This document shows positions 6,257 through 6,672 of a stretch of DNA of 6,672 nucleotides, one piece after another. Origin of the DNA: Anaerolinea sp. (lineage in GTDB: Bacteria > Chloroflexota > Anaerolineae > Anaerolineales > Villigracilaceae); the NCBI GenBank assembly GCA_020720965.1, contig DYNS01000172.1, positions 1 to 6,672 on the forward strand. Direction: 5' to 3'. The first letter of the stretch is position 1. The number at the start of each line of letters is the position of its first letter. The notes under the pieces are model-generated. The model saw only the letters and a list, made by a program, of their open reading frames with translations. It was not told the origin of the DNA and searched no databases. The position numbers were made by a program, and so were the translations under genes.

Positions 6257-6672
6257 TTAGAACAGGGTCTGATTGGTTTTCACCCAGTCGAAGAGTTGGC
6301 GCACGCCGCGCTCCACGTCATATTGCGGCTTCCAGCCGAGCATTTTCTCGGCTTTGCGGATGTCTGCCACGAAGACTTTTTGGTCGCCGGGGCGCCAGTC
6401 GCCGCGGGTGACGGGGATGGGATGCCCCAGCAGTTTTTCCAGGTAGGGACCGAACTCTGCCCAAACAGAGAGGGTGTTGGCGGGTCCGCCGCCCAAGTTT
6501 AGCACTTCGCCGCGCACCTGGTCTATGTGCTGAATGGCAGAATCGTAGGCGTTGAGCAGGTCGTAAACGTGCAACAGGTCGCGGACTTGTTTTCCGTCTC
6601 CGTAAATGGAGAGCGGTCTGCCGGTAACGGCGGCGATGATGTTGGGCTGCAGGCCCGCGAAGCGGGCGGCCA
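6257..6672 (-). CDS. NAD-dependent sugar-nucleotide epimerase, CDP-paratose 2-epimerase-like (C-terminal part, start beyond right edge)
   Basis: This is the 3' end of a gene: the frame stays open to the right edge, giving 137 complete residues before a TAA stop. An in-frame TTG at 6572-6574 could be mistaken for a start, but conserved family sequence continues upstream of it (PLSIYGDGKQVRDLLHVYD), so it is an internal leucine. That segment, followed by EVLNLGGGPANTLS, then GDWRPGDQKVFVADIRKAEK and LGWKP, is the substrate-binding C-terminal half of extended short-chain dehydrogenases. The GDWRPGDQ and D-x-RKA-x-x-LGW-x-P pattern best matches CDP-paratose 2-epimerases (tyvelose epimerases), which use bound NAD to invert C2 of the sugar in the cytosol. 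The Rossmann GxxGxxG and the YxxxK catalytic pair lie outside the window and cannot be checked. Other NDP-sugar epimerases or dehydratases of the family remain possible. The visible part is about 40% of a usual 340-residue protein. It ends 6 bases before the next gene and supplies the sugar-nucleotide step of the cluster. Confidence 0.85.
   Translation of the reverse strand, partial: AARFAGLQPNIIAAVTGRPLSIYGDGKQVRDLLHVYDLLNAYDSAIQHIDQVRGEVLNLGGGPANTLSVWAEFGPYLEKLLGHPIPVTRGDWRPGDQKVFVADIRKAEKMLGWKPQYDVERGVRQLFDWVKTNQTLF

Noticed and set aside
6572..6574. TTG as a possible start of a short 105-residue protein at the right edge
   Set aside because: The frame stays open upstream to the edge and keeps epimerase-family sequence (YGDGKQVRD), so this is an internal codon of a larger gene.
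1..6672. Search for tRNA, rRNA, CRISPR repeats, insertion sequences, inverted repeats and hairpin terminators
   Set aside because: Nothing supportable was seen by reading; the window is almost wholly coding and the four gaps are 16 bases or shorter.

Overview
The window is a single run of five genes, all on the minus strand and separated by only 5 to 16 bases, with no other room for genes. Transcription runs from the right edge to the left edge. In that order the genes are: (1) the C-terminal part of an extended-type SDR sugar-nucleotide epimerase, most like CDP-paratose 2-epimerases (6257-6672, start off the window); (2) a complete GT4-type, GT-B fold glycosyltransferase (5096-6250); (3) a complete class I SAM-dependent methyltransferase (4273-5079); (4) a complete 715-residue multi-pass membrane glycosyltransferase of the GT39/PMT superfamily type (2113-4260); (5) a second large membrane glycosyltransferase of the same broad type with a clear HPDE motif, open for 702 codons and running off the left edge (2-2107).

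The set reads as a cell-surface glycan operon. A nucleotide sugar is made or epimerised in the cytosol, a GT4 enzyme transfers sugar from a nucleotide donor on the inner membrane face, and a methyltransferase may decorate the sugar, the lipid carrier or another small acceptor. Two polytopic enzymes of the polyprenyl-phosphate-sugar-dependent class would then add sugars on the outer face. The pathway order is inferred from families and gene order; no substrate can be read from the sequence.

The DNA is moderately GC-rich. The very long PMT-like membrane glycosyltransferases, one with HPDERF and one with an SRIGLRFPLYP-type segment, remind me of Chloroflexota (Anaerolineae-like) genomes. That assignment is from memory of the family and is only moderately confident.

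No rRNA, tRNA, CRISPR array, insertion sequence, attachment site, promoter or hairpin terminator was found. The longest non-coding gap is 16 bases, so the promoter must lie beyond the right edge and any terminator beyond the left edge. I found no convincing undescribed system. The points most worth a second look are the tandem non-identical membrane glycosyltransferases, the large soluble C-terminal region of the last gene, the extra N-terminal module of the fourth gene, and the near absence of Shine-Dalgarno sequences at the gene junctions.
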